Below the pieces are notes generated by a model, which had not been told where the DNA came from, did not search any database, and saw only the letters and a list, made by a program, of their open reading frames with translations. DNA of 31,562 nucleotides from CAYJLA01 sp964371305 (GTDB taxonomy: Bacteria; Bacillota_I; Bacilli_A; RFN20; CAG-826), in contig CAYJLA010000012.1 in NCBI GenBank assembly GCA_964371305.1, positions 1 through 31,562 on the forward strand, written 5' to 3'. Made by a program: the position numbers and the translations under genes. This document shows positions 1 through 7,523 of the stretch, piece after piece; position 1 is the first letter of the stretch; each line of letters starts with the position of its first letter.

Positions 1-2
1 AG

Positions 3-1316
3 GCTCCTTTATTCCTTAAAAGCGATAGCATGAAGCTAAGGGAATTTATTAAAAAGTATATTAAAAAGTCAGATGATGGATCATTACTTTATAAAATTGA
101 AAACGGAAAAATAAAACCATCTAAATCGTTACAAGATTCTGTAAGAAGCATGCTTGGTGGTAATGAGGAATTTGTAATGATTGATGAACAAAAAGTCGCA
201 TATGAGACTATATTGAACACAGTTTTAAATACTGACGAAAATATGAAATATACAATGATTATTGAAGGGGGACCTGGTACTGGTAAAAGTGTTATTGCGA
301 TTAATCTATTATGTAATTTATTGAACAAAAATCTTTCGACGATGTATGTTTCTAAAAACTCCGCTCCCAGAAATGTTTATTTAGATAAACTTAAGGGAAG
401 TAAGTTTAAAAAAGTTTTTATTAATAGTATTTTTAAAGGTTCAGGTCAGTTTGTAAATGCATCAAAAAATGATTTAGATTGCATACTTGTGGATGAAGCG
501 CATAGACTCAATGAAAAGTCTGGAATGTATAAAAATCTCGGCGAAAACCAAATAAAAGAAATAATTTTTTCATCTAGAGTAAGTGTTTTCTTTATTGATG
601 AAGCTCAGCAAGTAACTTCTTCAGATATAGGAAGTATTAATGAAATTAAGAAATGGGCTACTGTGCTAGGTAGTGAAATAATATACGGCGATAATACAAA
701 ATTATCATCTCAGTTTAGATGTAACGGAAGTGATGCGTATTTAGCATTTATTGATAATTTGTTGCAAATTAAAGACACTGCAAATAAAGATATTATAGAT
801 TTAGATTACGACTTCAAAGTTTTTGATGACCCTAATGAAATGAGAGAGGCTCTAAGGTTAAAAAATATTGAAAGTAATAAGTCTAGAATGCTGGCGGGAT
901 ATTGTTATCCGTGGCTTTCAAAAAAAGATATTAATGAACTTGATATATTATTAGATAAAGGGTTTAAGGCACAATGGAATTTTGCTAATACTTCAACGTG
1001 GGCTACTGATGAAAATTCTTTTGATCAGGTAGGGTGCATACATACTTCACAAGGTCTTGAATTTGATTACGTAGGAGTTATTATAGGAAAAGACTTACGT
1101 TATGAAAAAGGCGTTGTCATAACTGATAAGAATGCTCGTGATAAATATGATTCTTCGATGAGAGGAATAAAAAAGGATTCGGTTCTAACGCCTGAAAAAA
1201 TAATAAAAAATACATATAGAACACTTTTAACTAGGGGACAAAAAGGATGTTATGTTTATTGCGAAGATAGAAATATGATGATGTATATCAAGTCCTTTTT
1301 AAATGAAGAGAGGTAG
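3..1316 (+). CDS. DUF2075 P-loop NTPase / helicase-like protein, 5' partial
   Basis: ATP-binding, helicase-superfamily-1-like protein of the DUF2075 family. Walker A GGPGTGKS lies at 267-290. A Walker B/DEAH motif (VDEAH) lies around 492-503, followed by a second acidic motif DEAQQ at 597-611. Later motifs LSSQFRCNG, HTSQGLEFDYVGV and a C-terminal TYRTLLTRGQKG fit helicase motifs IV-VI. The first ATG in frame is at 30, but the frame is open to the window edge and the residues before it (APLFLKSDS) read like family sequence, so the gene probably begins outside the window. Family members often carry an N-terminal GIY-YIG nuclease domain; whether this one does cannot be seen. Genes of this family are common in accessory and defence regions (family knowledge). 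It ends with TAG and has no obvious terminator; a weak AT-only inverted repeat lies at 1317-1341. Confidence 0.85.
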   Translation, partial: APLFLKSDSMKLREFIKKYIKKSDDGSLLYKIENGKIKPSKSLQDSVRSMLGGNEEFVMIDEQKVAYETILNTVLNTDENMKYTMIIEGGPGTGKSVIAINLLCNLLNKNLSTMYVSKNSAPRNVYLDKLKGSKFKKVFINSIFKGSGQFVNASKNDLDCILVDEAHRLNEKSGMYKNLGENQIKEIIFSSRVSVFFIDEAQQVTSSDIGSINEIKKWATVLGSEIIYGDNTKLSSQFRCNGSDAYLAFIDNLLQIKDTANKDIIDLDYDFKVFDDPNEMREALRLKNIESNKSRMLAGYCYPWLSKKDINELDILLDKGFKAQWNFANTSTWATDENSFDQVGCIHTSQGLEFDYVGVIIGKDLRYEKGVVITDKNARDKYDSSMRGIKKDSVLTPEKIIKNTYRTLLTRGQKGCYVYCEDRNMMMYIKSFLNEER

Positions 1317-1892
1317 TTTAAATATAGCGAAAGTATTTAAATAAAGTCATTTCTTAATCTAAGTCAAAAAATTATCAATTATTGCTCTAAATAACTTATT
1401 TAACATGAATTAATGTAGCAAAAATTACTATGAGGATCACGTTCATTTAGCATTTATACAAGAAAATAAAGAGATTGTAAAATATGTATATTACTTTTTC
1501 GTTCATAAAGAGCAGTTTTTGTTTTCTAAAGTCGTAATTTACTGCTAATTTGTAATAAGTATATAAAAAACGTCGCAGTTTAATAAATTTATTTATATGT
1601 TGATAATAAGTATAAGTGTCCAGAATTTCAGAAAATTCAACTACAGCATCATAATCTAATACATCAAATACATTTGCATTTACATTGAAAACTAAAATAG
1701 TATTCATTATTGATGTTGCTTATTGTAATTACTGTCCATTCCATAAGAAATGTATAAGGCATTTTTAAAGAATTAAATGCTGTTTTTTTAAGTAATTAAT
1801 TACACATCACAGTTTGATAGTTATTATATCTTGTACCTAAGAAAGATTGCATACTAATAAGTAGATATAAGTATATGATGTCACTTAATTGT
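1317..1892. other. gene-free AT-rich stretch
   Basis: About 580 bases without a convincing gene. It begins with an inverted repeat of TTTAAATA and TATTTAAA (1317-1324 and 1334-1341, 9-base loop) that is too AT-rich to call a terminator. A minus-strand reading frame of 86 codons at 1447-1707 has no SD sequence, no recognisable motif and low-complexity Tyr/Phe/Lys content, so I do not call it a gene. I see no other structure. Confidence 0.5.
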
Positions 1893-1921
1893 TTGATATT
1901 TTACTAAAACTTACATACAAT
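1893..1921 (+). promoter_or_regulatory. sigma-A-type promoter of lipoprotein gene at 1958
   Basis: -35 TTGATA at 1893-1898, a 17-base spacer, and -10 TACAAT at 1916-1921; each box is one mismatch from consensus. The leader would be about 30 bases and includes the SD GGAAG at 1948-1952. Confidence 0.6.
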
Positions 1922-1957
1922 AATATTTAGAAATAAATATTGTTAATGGAAGTAATT

Positions 1958-2695
1958 ATGAATAAAAAGTTAAATTTTATATTGTTAGTTGTAACAATTG
2001 GAACACTTGTTACAAGTTGTGCATCTTCTCTTGATAAAGCGTCTTTAATATTAGAGCTAGAAAATATTAAAAACTATGATTCAAGTGATGTTAATCTAAT
2101 GAGTTCCACATCTACCCTTTTTATATCAGTAAATGATGAAGTAATTGAAGATATAGATACAATTAGATATGTTGATGCTTCTGAAGGATACTCATATATA
2201 TCGCGCAAAGGAATATTGTTTAATACTGATAGTAACGCAATTGAACAATATTCCTTTGAAAGATGGATTTTTCATGATGATGGTAAGTGGTATGACTTAG
2301 AAACTACAAATGGCGAATCTATAGGTACAATCGTTGAAGGAGAAAAAGAAACTTCATCTCAATTAGAGAGTATACAATCTTCAATTACATCCTATTTTGA
2401 CGAATTGAATTATAATCTTTCTTTGTACATTTCCGAATTAAATAATGAAACTGCTACAATAAATAAGGCAAGTAAAAGTGGCGATGGTTCAATATCGTTT
2501 GACATAAGTTATGACGATGATGATGGAGATAAAAATAATGATCAGTTTACGTTCGAAAATTATAAAGTTACTGAACAAAATTATGAAGTTAAAAATGAAG
2601 CAGAACGTTATAAACAATCTAACAATATAAAGAGAACATTTTCTAGAAAAGATTTTGATTTACCAAACATAGAAGATTTCACAATTATTATCTAA
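1958..2695 (+). CDS. putative lipoprotein, paralogue of 7524-8273
   Basis: Exported lipoprotein of 245 residues with no recognised function. The signal peptide starts MNKKLNFILL and has a lipobox VTSC, with the lipidated Cys at residue 21. I place the start at the ATG at 1958 because GGAAG (1948-1952) lies 5 bases upstream; an upstream in-frame TTG at 1940 has no SD. The mature part is acidic and Ser/Asn-rich. It shares an ordered set of motifs with the lipoprotein at 7524-8273: W-F-DDGKW, ASKSGDGS and a C-terminal DLPNIEDFT, matching W-F-EDGNW, ASKSGTGS and VPNLDDFT there. The two are therefore divergent paralogues. It sits alone between a helicase-like gene and another lipoprotein. Possible roles are surface binding or solute capture, but nothing in the sequence decides this. 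Confidence 0.8.
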   Translation: MNKKLNFILLVVTIGTLVTSCASSLDKASLILELENIKNYDSSDVNLMSSTSTLFISVNDEVIEDIDTIRYVDASEGYSYISRKGILFNTDSNAIEQYSFERWIFHDDGKWYDLETTNGESIGTIVEGEKETSSQLESIQSSITSYFDELNYNLSLYISELNNETATINKASKSGDGSISFDISYDDDDGDKNNDQFTFENYKVTEQNYEVKNEAERYKQSNNIKRTFSRKDFDLPNIEDFTIII

Positions 2696-2874
2696 AGGTT
2701 GTCAACTTATAGTAATAATTAAAAATGCTAAAAACTTTATGGATGAGTAAAAACAGTCGTTGCATATTATATAGAAAAACTATGTTTAGAAATTCTATTA
2801 GGTCCATTGATTGTAATATTTTTCATATTGTCAATGAATAAATATATAATAGTTCTAATAAAACTGTATACGAA

Positions 2875-2903
2875 GTGAAAAATTATATCTTTTTATGTAT
2901 AAT
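2875..2903 (+). promoter_or_regulatory. promoter of lipoprotein gene at 2948
   Basis: -35 GTGAAA (2875-2880), 17-base spacer, -10 TATAAT (2898-2903), giving a leader of about 38 bases that carries the SD AGAGG at 2937-2941. A second TATAAT at 2927-2932 is too close to the SD to be the main box. Confidence 0.5.
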
Positions 2904-2947
2904 ATATTTTGGTGATTAAGTTCGCCTATAATGTTTAGAGGTATAAA

Positions 2948-3790
2948 ATGAAAAAAGGTTTATTAAGTTTAGCACTTTTGAGTGTAATTACATTGACTGG
3001 ATGTGGAGTTGATGAAGGAGTAGATTCAACAAAATATACATTTAGAATAGTAGGAGGAGAAGATAGTTTTTCTGAATATTACACAATAGAAGAATTTAAA
3101 ACAGCATTTGAGTCACTAGAAGATCCTACAAGCGATCGTTATGAGTTTTTAGGATACTTTAATGATAGAGATAGAACTGATGAATTTAGTGTAGATGATT
3201 TTGATGGTGACACAACAGTTTATATTAAATGGGGAATTAAAGGTGTTAATCTTGTTGCTCATGAAACAGATGATGATATCTTAGTTGCAAAAAGCGCAAT
3301 GAACTCAAAAGCAACAGAAATTTATATTCCTGAAGAATTAAATGATAAAGAAATTCAAATAGCGGAATATGGTTTTAAAGACGACACTTACATTCAACGT
3401 GTTATTATAGAAGAAGCTGATGTTTCAACTGGCGCTTTTTATGGTTGTACAGGCTTAACACATGTTGTTTTAGATTCACCATTTATTGGAATTTATGAAA
3501 ATGCATTTGCATTAACGGAAAATGTTAAAGTAGCATATTCAGCACGCATTAATAGTGCAGTTGTTGTAGAAGAATATGCATTTGGAGATCTTTATGATTT
3601 TTCTACTGGGGAATTTGTTTCTACAGCTGCAACAAATGCAGAATTATATTATACTGAGTCAGAATCACTTGCTACTATTAGAAGTACATTTAAATTAACT
3701 GAGGAAGAAGGCGTAATTAGCATCTTTTTCAGCGGACAATATCTTACTGGTGATGATGGATTACCTACAGGATTTTATTCAGCAGTGTAA
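2948..3790 (+). CDS. lipoprotein with InlB-like repeat and BspA-type leucine-rich repeats
   Basis: Surface lipoprotein of 280 residues. The signal peptide ends in the lipobox LTGC with Cys at residue 19, and the SD AGAGG lies 6 bases before the ATG. Residues about 30-98 look like one InlB B-repeat / Listeria-Bacteroides repeat (YEFLGYFND..., ending DTTVYIKWG, with the family's final W). Residues about 100-205 resemble BspA-type leucine-rich repeats (LRR_5), with units such as EIYIPEEL, IAEYGFKDD, TGAFYGCTGLTHVVL and IYENAFA. Such proteins usually mediate adhesion to host or matrix molecules (family knowledge). The last 70 residues are unassigned. The gene is monocistronic: its own promoter lies upstream and a strong hairpin terminator starts 21 bases after the stop. 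Confidence 0.8.
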   Translation: MKKGLLSLALLSVITLTGCGVDEGVDSTKYTFRIVGGEDSFSEYYTIEEFKTAFESLEDPTSDRYEFLGYFNDRDRTDEFSVDDFDGDTTVYIKWGIKGVNLVAHETDDDILVAKSAMNSKATEIYIPEELNDKEIQIAEYGFKDDTYIQRVIIEEADVSTGAFYGCTGLTHVVLDSPFIGIYENAFALTENVKVAYSARINSAVVVEEYAFGDLYDFSTGEFVSTAATNAELYYTESESLATIRSTFKLTEEEGVISIFFSGQYLTGDDGLPTGFYSAV

Positions 3791-3810
3791 AAATAAACGG
3801 AATTAAAAAG

Positions 3811-3835
3811 TAGACCTAAGCAGGTCTATTTTTTT
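3811..3835 (+). terminator. Rho-independent terminator
   Basis: Stem TAGACCT (3811-3817), loop AAGC, stem AGGTCTA (3822-3828), then seven T. It closes the lipoprotein gene at 2948-3790. Confidence 0.85.
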
Positions 3836-3914
3836 GTCTATAGCAGCGAAATAATATTTTTTGATTTTTGTTCCGGTTTTTAAAACATTTCCCCATACTA
3901 AGTAGTTTAACCAT

Positions 3915-4020
3915 AATTATATATAAAAAATTCAAATAAACTTAATAATATTATATAATACAGTTATATGTGGGAAAGAATAAAGAAGAAGAAATCTTTA
4001 CTTACAAATGTCTTAATTGT
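3915..4020 (+). repeat. direct repeat copy 1: promoter plus 5' end of a membrane-protein gene
   Basis: Imperfect copy of 4802-4907 at a constant offset of 887 bases. The shared part covers the -35 TTCAAA, the -10 TATAAT, the start codon and about the first 18 codons (MWERIKKK...). Similarity fades near 4020, after which copy 1 leads into the Thg1-like gene. Confidence 0.8.
3931..3959 (+). promoter_or_regulatory. promoter copy 1, upstream of the Thg1-like gene
   Basis: TTCAAA (3931-3936), 17-base spacer, TATAAT (3954-3959). It is the same promoter as at 4818-4846. Transcription would start next to the ATG at 3968 and would run through the Thg1-like gene with a leader of roughly 120 bases. Confidence 0.6.
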
Positions 4021-4045
4021 GATTAATCAATCATTGTGTAGATAG
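3968..4045 (+). pseudogene. truncated paralogue of the membrane protein at 4855 (25 codons)
   Basis: A short reading frame beginning MWERIKKKKSLLTNVLIV and ending in TAG at 4043-4045. Its start matches the gene at 4855 (MWERIKKKRFLITTILII), but it ends after 25 codons, before the hydrophobic segment is complete. It has no SD; the ATG lies 8 bases after the -10 box, as in the full copy. It is either a decayed 5' remnant left when the Thg1-like gene arrived, or a translated leader peptide for that gene. Confidence 0.65.
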
Positions 4046-4084
4046 CAAAAAACAAAAGTATAAAGTATAAAAGGAGGACCTTAA

Positions 4085-4744
4085 ATGCGCAGAAGAGATA
4101 TAATGCAACTTGAAAACAAATATAAATTAAAGGAGAATGTCTACGATATAAGACTTAAGACAGATGAACTTATCGTTGTCAGAATCGACGGAGTACGATT
4201 CGCAAAACAATACGCAAAAGATTATATTAAAAACTATGATAAAACCTTTTTTGATGTAATGTGCAACTCAACAAAACTATTGTGCGAAAACAATGAATCA
4301 ACATTAGTTGGTTACACATTTAGCGATGAAATAAATATTGTGCTAAAAGGTGATCAAATTAACTCAAATAATCATAATAGAGTCCAGAAAATTGTTTCTC
4401 TATATTCGAGTAAGGCAACATTATCGTTTATTAATAGTATTAAAGATGTCAGTTTTGATGAGTTGAAGAAAAATTGCATCTTCGCTGCAAAAACATACAA
4501 TATACAAAAAGATGAGTTGAATGAATACTTAAAATGGCGACAACTTTGGTCTAAACAAGCTGTTTTTGACAAGAAACTCCATAAAGAAAATATTGATTGG
4601 AGAAGTTTAGGAGGTCTCGTCTTAAAAGAAAACACTGAATGGATTATAAAAACTAATGTCAATTTTACAACTGATAAGTTGAATCAAAATTGTCAAGGTG
4701 AGGAATTTAGTTTATCAAGTGTAAATACTAAAATTAAAAAGTAA
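4085..4744 (+). CDS. Thg1-like protein (tRNA 3'-5' nucleotidyltransferase)
   Basis: Member of the tRNA-His guanylyltransferase / Thg1-like family, which adds nucleotides in the 3'-5' direction to RNA 5' ends. Bacterial members usually repair 5'-truncated tRNAs in a template-dependent way rather than adding G-1 to tRNA-His (family knowledge). The fold's metal-binding motifs are visible: RIDG with Asp35, and SDE at 80-82 (Asp81, Glu82). The family's Y-L-W-R-Q segment appears as EYLKWRQLW near residue 150. A usual Asp in the FDAR motif is replaced (FAAK). At 219 residues it is close to the length of bacterial Thg1-like proteins. The start at 4085 is fixed by AGGAGG at 4072-4077, one of the best SD sequences in the window. 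It lies behind a duplicated promoter and may be an insertion. Substrate is unknown. Confidence 0.85.
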   Translation: MRRRDIMQLENKYKLKENVYDIRLKTDELIVVRIDGVRFAKQYAKDYIKNYDKTFFDVMCNSTKLLCENNESTLVGYTFSDEINIVLKGDQINSNNHNRVQKIVSLYSSKATLSFINSIKDVSFDELKKNCIFAAKTYNIQKDELNEYLKWRQLWSKQAVFDKKLHKENIDWRSLGGLVLKENTEWIIKTNVNFTTDKLNQNCQGEEFSLSSVNTKIKK

Positions 4745-4801
4745 CGTATGCTCCTTGGTGTGTCCATATTTAGGTAGTTCACGAGTCATCTTATCTAGTC
4801 A

Positions 4802-4907
4802 TGATTATATAAAAATATTCAAATAAACTTAATAATGTTATATAATATACTTATATGTGGGAAAGAATTAAGAAGAAGAGGTTTTTAATTACAACTATTT
4901 TAATTAT
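4802..4907 (+). repeat. direct repeat copy 2
   Basis: Partner of 3915-4020: promoter, start codon and first codons of the membrane-protein gene at 4855. Differences are scattered substitutions with no length change in the core, so the duplication is not recent. Confidence 0.8.
4818..4846 (+). promoter_or_regulatory. promoter copy 2, for the membrane protein / DUF6119 pair
   Basis: TTCAAA (4818-4823), 17-base spacer, TATAAT (4841-4846). The start codon follows 8 bases after the -10 box with no SD, so the transcript is probably leaderless. Confidence 0.6.
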
Positions 4908-5389
4908 ACTTATATCTTCTATCACATGCTTAGTAATAGTATTTTCTTTACCTAGTAATTCTAATTATCCTGACAATGATGAAATATCGTATGTTTCTAT
5001 AAAGGAAGGTAATTGGANNNNNNNNNNATAGAATAATACACTTCTTCAAGGAAACTATTCCTTATAATGGTTGTGAAGAAGTCGACATAGTTAGTGGTCT
5101 TGCATCTTGGGATGAAGGTAATGTAGAAAATAGTAGTGCCATATTCATATTAGGATATGGAGAAGACAATACATATGCGTATGGCTTATTGCTAAAAAAG
5201 AATGGTTATAGTTATAGAGAAGACCTTGTCAGTGTGGATCCAAGAACTAATAGAAGATTCAATTACTATGAGAAGGTATCAACTGTTGATTTATCTAATA
5301 GAATACTTCTGCAAATAAGTTATTATCAAAAAGATAGTATATATAAATCACATAACAGAATAGCTGGATGGACAATAAATGGGAGGTAA
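4855..5389 (+). CDS. unknown single-pass membrane protein, interrupted by an assembly gap
   Basis: No family recognised. The N-terminal part (4855-5016, 54 residues) begins MWERIKKKRF with a basic stretch and then one hydrophobic segment (residues about 10-32), so it is a signal anchor with an outside domain. After 10 N the frame continues from 5030 (RIIHFFKETIPYNGCEEVD) to TAA at 5389, about 120 residues of mixed, Tyr-rich sequence. The two parts are in different frames as written. They join in frame if the real gap is a multiple of three bases, so the frame change is an artefact of the arbitrary 10-N filler, not a frameshift. The codons for its last three residues contain the SD (GGGAGG, 5381-5386) of the next gene, so the two are translationally linked. 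A truncated copy of its 5' end lies at 3968. Confidence 0.7.
5018..5027. other. assembly gap (10 N)
   Basis: Ten ambiguous bases of unknown true length inside the gene at 4855-5389. Reading frame on both sides predicts a real length divisible by three. Confidence 0.95.
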
Positions 5390-5393
5390 CTAA

Positions 5394-7016
5394 ATGGCCA
5401 CATATAACATTTTTAAAATTCACGATAACAAAAAAAACGATTTTCTAAGTAGTCTAGGAACTTATCAGGACGAGAAAGCTGGAGAAGTAGAAGGAAAACA
5501 TTATAAAGTAAGAGTATATTATTTTGAGTCGCAGAAGAAATCCAAAGTTAAATGGTCATGGTTATTTAACGAATTCCAAAAGAAAATTGATATCTCAGAA
5601 ATCAATAAGCAACCAAGTGCAATTCTCACATTTGAAATAGACAATACATTGATAGCTTTGAGTTTTGGTAGTTCTTTTAGTAAGATATATAAGTTTGCTG
5701 ACAAGGGTTTTCCGTTTTCGTTTGCAAGAAAATTTCATTACGAAGATATAAAGGCAACATCACATTCTTCTCCTAATTCAAAAAAAATCAAAACGATAAA
5801 TTCTTTTATAAAAAATACTAAATTTGAATACGAAAGTGGACACGCATACACTAAGATAAAAGGTAGCCTTGTCTTAGATGATAATTTTTCTTTATTCACA
5901 AATAAGATTGAGATCGGCGGAAGTTTAAAATTATGTTCAGAAGTTACACTCATCGAAGATATTGTTAAAGTATTAATCTATGTTTTAAATGTTGTTGAAG
6001 TGAAAGAAGATATGACTAAAATTCCTGTATTGAACGAAATTAAGGATGAAAATGCAAAGCAGATGTTGTTACAAAAACTAAGAAATTCACTTAAAGAAGG
6101 TCTTCTTGAAGTTCAAATATCTGACTTCGATATAATTGGAACAAATGAAATGTTTTACAGTCAATATAATAATGTTAGAATTATCTGTGAGAGACATAGA
6201 AAAGACTACGATTGTATTAACTTTGAAAATGTGATGAATTTTTGTACCAGTAAAAAAATATCTTTAGAGAAGAATATAGAGAAAATAAGAATTGTAATGA
6301 GTTATGAGGATGGACTGATCGATAGTAAAATGCTAATTGAATTGATTGATTTTCATGATGATGAGTATAAAGCGGTTTTAATTAATGGTGTGTGGCATAA
6401 CTACAACGATGATTATATTGAGTCATTAAGAGAATCTCTATCAAATCTTGAATGTGTGTATGATAGTGAATTTGACTTTGACCAAACTAAATATGACAAT
6501 TACATAAAAGCCAAAATAGAGGAAAGTAAGAATCTTGACGAATATAAAAATTTATCTAATACAAAAATAGCTGCTAAAATAAAAAGAAAATATTACTTAG
6601 AAAGAGTATATAATGAATTATTTAAAGATAATGGTTTTAAAGTGTTAGATCGAAAAATGGAAATGCTTTCTCCTCTACACACTATTGAAGTGGCGGATAT
6701 TGCAAATGAAGACACTTTATTTTCGGTAAAATTTGGTAATTCTTCAGCAAAACTTTGTTATGTGCTTGATCAATCAAGTTCATCGATCCCATATATAAAA
6801 AGCAATAATGAATTTAAGAAAATAAAAACAATATGTATTGTGCTTGTTTTAGAAAGAAAGAATGTAGTGCATGAAGTTGACAATAGTGTCAATTTATTAA
6901 AATTGAAGATGTTTTCCCTTATAGATAAAATCAATAATTGGCAAAAAATAGTAAGTGAAAAGCGTTATATTCCTAAAGTAATTATTGCTTATAAAAATGC
7001 AGGTCGCAAGAATTAG
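5394..7016 (+). CDS. DUF6119 / TIGR04141-family protein
   Basis: Protein of 540 residues that resembles the 'sporadically distributed' TIGR04141 (DUF6119) family. Supporting features are the N-terminal YNIFKIHDNK strand, the segment ALSFGSSFSKIYKFADKGF followed by FARKFHYEDIKATSHSS, and the C-terminal block IEVADI...LFSVKFGNSSAKLCYVL, where family members have a conserved E-x-x-D ... h-x-V-K segment. No nuclease or ATPase motif is evident. Family genes are patchily distributed and often lie near restriction and other defence genes, but their activity is not known to me. The start at 5394 has GGGAGG 7 bases upstream, inside the end of the preceding membrane-protein gene, so the two form an operon. 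No hairpin terminator follows. Confidence 0.7.
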   Translation: MATYNIFKIHDNKKNDFLSSLGTYQDEKAGEVEGKHYKVRVYYFESQKKSKVKWSWLFNEFQKKIDISEINKQPSAILTFEIDNTLIALSFGSSFSKIYKFADKGFPFSFARKFHYEDIKATSHSSPNSKKIKTINSFIKNTKFEYESGHAYTKIKGSLVLDDNFSLFTNKIEIGGSLKLCSEVTLIEDIVKVLIYVLNVVEVKEDMTKIPVLNEIKDENAKQMLLQKLRNSLKEGLLEVQISDFDIIGTNEMFYSQYNNVRIICERHRKDYDCINFENVMNFCTSKKISLEKNIEKIRIVMSYEDGLIDSKMLIELIDFHDDEYKAVLINGVWHNYNDDYIESLRESLSNLECVYDSEFDFDQTKYDNYIKAKIEESKNLDEYKNLSNTKIAAKIKRKYYLERVYNELFKDNGFKVLDRKMEMLSPLHTIEVADIANEDTLFSVKFGNSSAKLCYVLDQSSSSIPYIKSNNEFKKIKTICIVLVLERKNVVHEVDNSVNLLKLKMFSLIDKINNWQKIVSEKRYIPKVIIAYKNAGRKN

Positions 7017-7448
7017 ACTTGGTTTGCAATGGTGCAAAAAATTATAAGAGTATTGAAAAAACACATCTAATTTGTATAGAGGACAAGAAAGTTATAAAGA
7101 ATATATTAACAAATTAAACGATTATATAAATATGCAGTTAGTTGATTTAGCTTTGCAAGATTATATAATAAATTACGACTTCCAACTTGTGTATAGAATA
7201 TTGCTTAAACAGTTTATTAACACATAATATAGTTATGAAACCTAATAATATTACATTTTCGATTTTATTTACAGCTATGAGTGTTTTTAGTTTAGTTTTT
7301 CTGTTGTTTTTAACTTAAAGCATTTTAAAAAGATATATAAAATGAAATGATTGTATCTATTACCGTTATATTAACTACTCTAGTTAGAGTAATATTAAGT
7401 TTAATTAATTATTAAGTCTGTTTGTATTGTGTAAGTTCTTAATATACA
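7017..7448. other. intergenic region with possible gene remnant
   Basis: About 430 bases after the DUF6119 gene. An open stretch at 7057-7224 encodes NLYRGQESYKEYINKLNDY and a further 30 or so residues, but has no SD and no good start (ATG only at 7132). It may be the tail of a decayed gene. The Y-R-G-Q motif recalls the start of FRG domains, but this is too short to claim. The 27-codon frame at 7235-7318 is listed separately. No terminator hairpin seen. Confidence 0.4.
7235..7318 (+). CDS. possible 27-residue single-TM peptide
   Basis: Frame beginning MKPNNITFSILFTAMSVFSL, followed by seven mostly hydrophobic residues and TAA. Residues about 7-26 form one hydrophobic segment long enough to span a membrane. 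There is no SD, but CATAAT at 7223-7228 lies 6 bases before the ATG, the same spacing seen at the likely leaderless genes elsewhere in the window. TTGCTT at 7201-7206 could be a -35 with a 16-base spacer. In an AT-rich region such frames arise by chance, so support is modest. Confidence 0.3.
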   Translation: MKPNNITFSILFTAMSVFSLVFLLFLT

Positions 7449-7477
7449 TTGCATAAAATACTAAAATAAACTAGAAT
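7449..7477 (+). promoter_or_regulatory. promoter of lipoprotein gene at 7524
   Basis: TTGCAT (7449-7454), 17-base spacer, TAGAAT (7472-7477). Leader of about 40 bases with the SD AAGGAG at 7512-7517. Confidence 0.45.
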
Positions 7478-7523
7478 TATATAGATCGATAATCAAATGA
7501 ATTATCAATTTAAGGAGCTAAAA

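Noticed and set aside
1317..1341. Terminator of the DUF2075 gene
   Set aside because: Inverted repeat is made only of A and T and lacks a following T run.
1447..1707. Minus-strand 86-codon frame
   Set aside because: No SD, no promoter with good spacing, no motif and low-complexity Tyr/Phe/Lys content; likely chance in AT-rich DNA.
5189..5389. Separate 66-codon gene starting at TTG
   Set aside because: The frame continues upstream to the assembly gap and joins the membrane-protein N terminus; the TTG is internal.
7057..7224. FRG-domain gene remnant
   Set aside because: Only the YRGQ residues recall the family; no start, no SD and the rest does not match, so kept only as a note in the intergenic entry.
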